Positions 62,514-64,000 of a DNA stretch of 64,000 nucleotides are shown piece by piece; the first letter of the stretch is position 1, and every line of letters starts with the position of its first letter. Source of the DNA: Bacteroidota bacterium (GTDB taxonomy: Bacteria > Bacteroidota > Bacteroidia > Cytophagales > Cyclobacteriaceae); NCBI GenBank assembly GCA_016178785.1, contig JACOSO010000032.1, forward strand, positions 62,001 through 126,000, read 5' to 3'. The notes beneath the pieces were generated by a model, which saw only the letters and a program-made list of their open reading frames with translations, was not told the origin of the DNA and made no database searches. The position numbers were made by a program, and so were the translations under genes.

Positions 62514-64000
62514 ATGAAAGCACGCAAACTCATTCTTTTCATTGTTTTGATTTCCATCGTTTCGGAAGCATTCAGTCAGGCCAAGTATGACAAGGCGATT
62601 AAAGCAACTCAGGACAAATACGAAATTGGAGATTACCGAAAAGCAATTTCAGGTCTTGAAAAGTTCAAGAACAAAGCCTTCAAAAAGCTGGGCGCGCAAA
62701 ATGCGTACACTGCTAATTATTATTATCTCCTGGCCAAGTATCATTTGGCCACGGGCAAGATCACTGAATTTGAAAACAGTGTGCAGACGGCTATTTCTAC
62801 CAGTATAGCAGCCAATAAGGAAAACAGTCAAAAGCATGGTCAAAGACTTGCTGATATAGCAGAACTATATATTCTCAACGGTTCTCATCGGGTAGCCAGA
62901 GGTTATTTGGATCAGGCCAAGAAAATTCTTGTCGAAGGTAATTTCATGACCGATGCAATTAAAGCTCGATGGGGCGTGCTCCAGGCCGAAGCACTTACGG
63001 GGCAAGGCTATTACACAGAAGCAATAGACGTTCTTCGCGACCAGGAAAAATATTTTGTAGGACGTGCCGTGAAGAATGAAACTTTCGTTGACGACAAGGG
63101 CAACTTAAAAAGTCAGCGAGTACCCGATGATCAATTGAAAATCCGATATCAAGACTATGCACGTTTGATGACTGATTTGGGAAATGCTTTTCGCGGTCAA
63201 GGTAACTTTAACAGCGCTGACTCTGCATTCTCTTCCGCAGCGCGATGGATCGATAAAAATTTGGGAAAGTATGACATCACTTATGTCAATAACCAATTTC
63301 TTCATTCAAGCCTTATTCTTGAAAATGGTCTTGAGATAGATCGCGATTTTCCGAGGGGTACCGGCTTTGATGAGGCGTTGAACAATCTCAGAACAAACCA
63401 CAAGAACACCCATTACCTGGCGATATCCATTTACGAAGAGTACATTAAGAGACTATTGGCGCAAGGAGGTGGTGCACGATATAACAACGTAAAGCTGGAA
63501 TTTGAAAGAATGGTGAACAGTAATTACAAGGGCAGCGCCTATTCTGCCCGGCTGAAAGCTGTGGAATTTGATTCAAAGCTGGACAAGGACAAGACCAAGG
63601 ATCTTGAGAATCAAGCCACCAAAATGCTGTCGACAACACCCGAGCTGCCGCACAATAACATTGTTACTGTTCATGTGCTTGAATTTCTGAACGGCTTGGC
63701 CATTTATAAAAAGAATTACGTCAGTGCCGAGGGGTATCTGGCTGAAATTGTCAAAATAAAATCTGACCTGTATGGCGAGGATGCCCCGGAAACGCATTTG
63801 TCCAGATTAAAACTGGCCGACTTTTATCTCGACTACACCAATAAAATTACGGAGGCCGGTAAAATCTATGGTGAAAGTTTCTCTAATAAAGTAGAAAAGC
63901 AGATCAGTATTCGGCACAAAGATATGCTTGAAATTCTCAATCACGTGGCTAGCTATTATGAACTTACCGATCAATACGATAAAGCAATCTCTTCACTGGA
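62514..64000 (+). CDS. Large secreted TPR protein, partial (runs off window)
   Basis: The frame starts at the ATG at 62514 and has no stop before the end of the window, giving at least 495 residues. A signal peptide (MKARKLILFIVLISIVSEAFSQ, first 20 or so residues) is followed by helical repeat units that resemble TPRs. Examples are YEIGDYRKAISGLEKFKNK, YYLLAKYHLATGKITEFENS and YLAEIVKIKSDLYGEDAPETH. No other domain is visible so far. It is likely a periplasmic or outer-membrane-associated scaffold; some Bacteroidota TPR proteins of this size carry further domains downstream of what is visible here. Confidence 0.85.
   Translation, partial: MKARKLILFIVLISIVSEAFSQAKYDKAIKATQDKYEIGDYRKAISGLEKFKNKAFKKLGAQNAYTANYYYLLAKYHLATGKITEFENSVQTAISTSIAANKENSQKHGQRLADIAELYILNGSHRVARGYLDQAKKILVEGNFMTDAIKARWGVLQAEALTGQGYYTEAIDVLRDQEKYFVGRAVKNETFVDDKGNLKSQRVPDDQLKIRYQDYARLMTDLGNAFRGQGNFNSADSAFSSAARWIDKNLGKYDITYVNNQFLHSSLILENGLEIDRDFPRGTGFDEALNNLRTNHKNTHYLAISIYEEYIKRLLAQGGGARYNNVKLEFERMVNSNYKGSAYSARLKAVEFDSKLDKDKTKDLENQATKMLSTTPELPHNNIVTVHVLEFLNGLAIYKKNYVSAEGYLAEIVKIKSDLYGEDAPETHLSRLKLADFYLDYTNKITEAGKIYGESFSNKVEKQISIRHKDMLEILNHVASYYELTDQYDKAISSL

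Overview
The window looks like a chromosomal segment of a Bacteroidota bacterium, most likely of the Cytophagales type. The reasons are a type B ribosomal protein L31, an isolated atpD-atpC pair with a very short epsilon subunit, LytS/LytR-type signalling, OmpA proteins carrying PD40 propellers, Wzi/RemB-like and DUF4421 outer-membrane proteins, a 60-residue histone H1-like protein, and promoters of the TTG-N19-TAnnTTTG type. This placement is inferred from gene families; no rRNA or tRNA gene is present. Most of the window is housekeeping DNA in short operons with frequent ATGA overlaps, and no prophage or classical insertion sequence was seen.

Layout. 0.3-3.2 kb: a LiaF-like membrane protein, a DUF4288 protein and a LytS/LytR two-component pair. 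3.2-7.6 kb (minus): an RmlD-like reductase, a lipoprotein cyclophilin, HolB, a GlmU-like protein and L31. 7.7-12.2 kb (plus): a Wzi-like outer-membrane protein, an MsbA-type exporter, a small membrane protein and GmhA, a probable surface-polysaccharide group. 12.2-25.8 kb: a START-like protein, a dienoyl-CoA-reductase-like SDR, OmpA lipoproteins, TilS, a PIN toxin with a small antitoxin, an FMN reductase, an acyltransferase, aminopeptidase P, TPR, AraC, bestrophin-like and GxxExxY proteins. 26-31 kb: Lon, HslU and DUF4421. 31-38 kb: DUF3332, AtpC/AtpD, a GH3-family protein and a sigma/anti-sigma/lipoprotein operon. 38-48 kb: Dxr, RseP, TypA, an alpha-oxoamine synthase (candidate serine palmitoyltransferase), an H1-like protein and a second PD40-OmpA protein.

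48-53 kb is the most accessory-like part. It holds a serine hydrolase, VOC and DinB proteins, a membrane protein of unknown function, a REP-associated transposase (RAYT) bracketed by inverted copies of a 28-bp palindrome, and an unknown protein with a HEPN-like RHxxxxHR motif. From 53 kb on the content is housekeeping again: DapA, LigA, RsmE, an acyl-CoA-binding protein, a RelE/ParE module, citrate synthase, a prohibitin-like protein, a lysine-rich H1-like protein, RecA, VanZ and the start of a large TPR protein.

The best leads not explained by routine annotation are: the RAYT/REP unit; a GxxExxY gene bracketed by inverted ACGCAGATTT motifs; several families of AT-rich or GCG-type imperfect palindromes in intergenic DNA, one of which has invaded the 5' end of a TPR gene; a perfect palindrome midway between recA and an H1-like gene; and the LiaF-like/DUF4288/LytS-LytR operon as a possible envelope-stress system.
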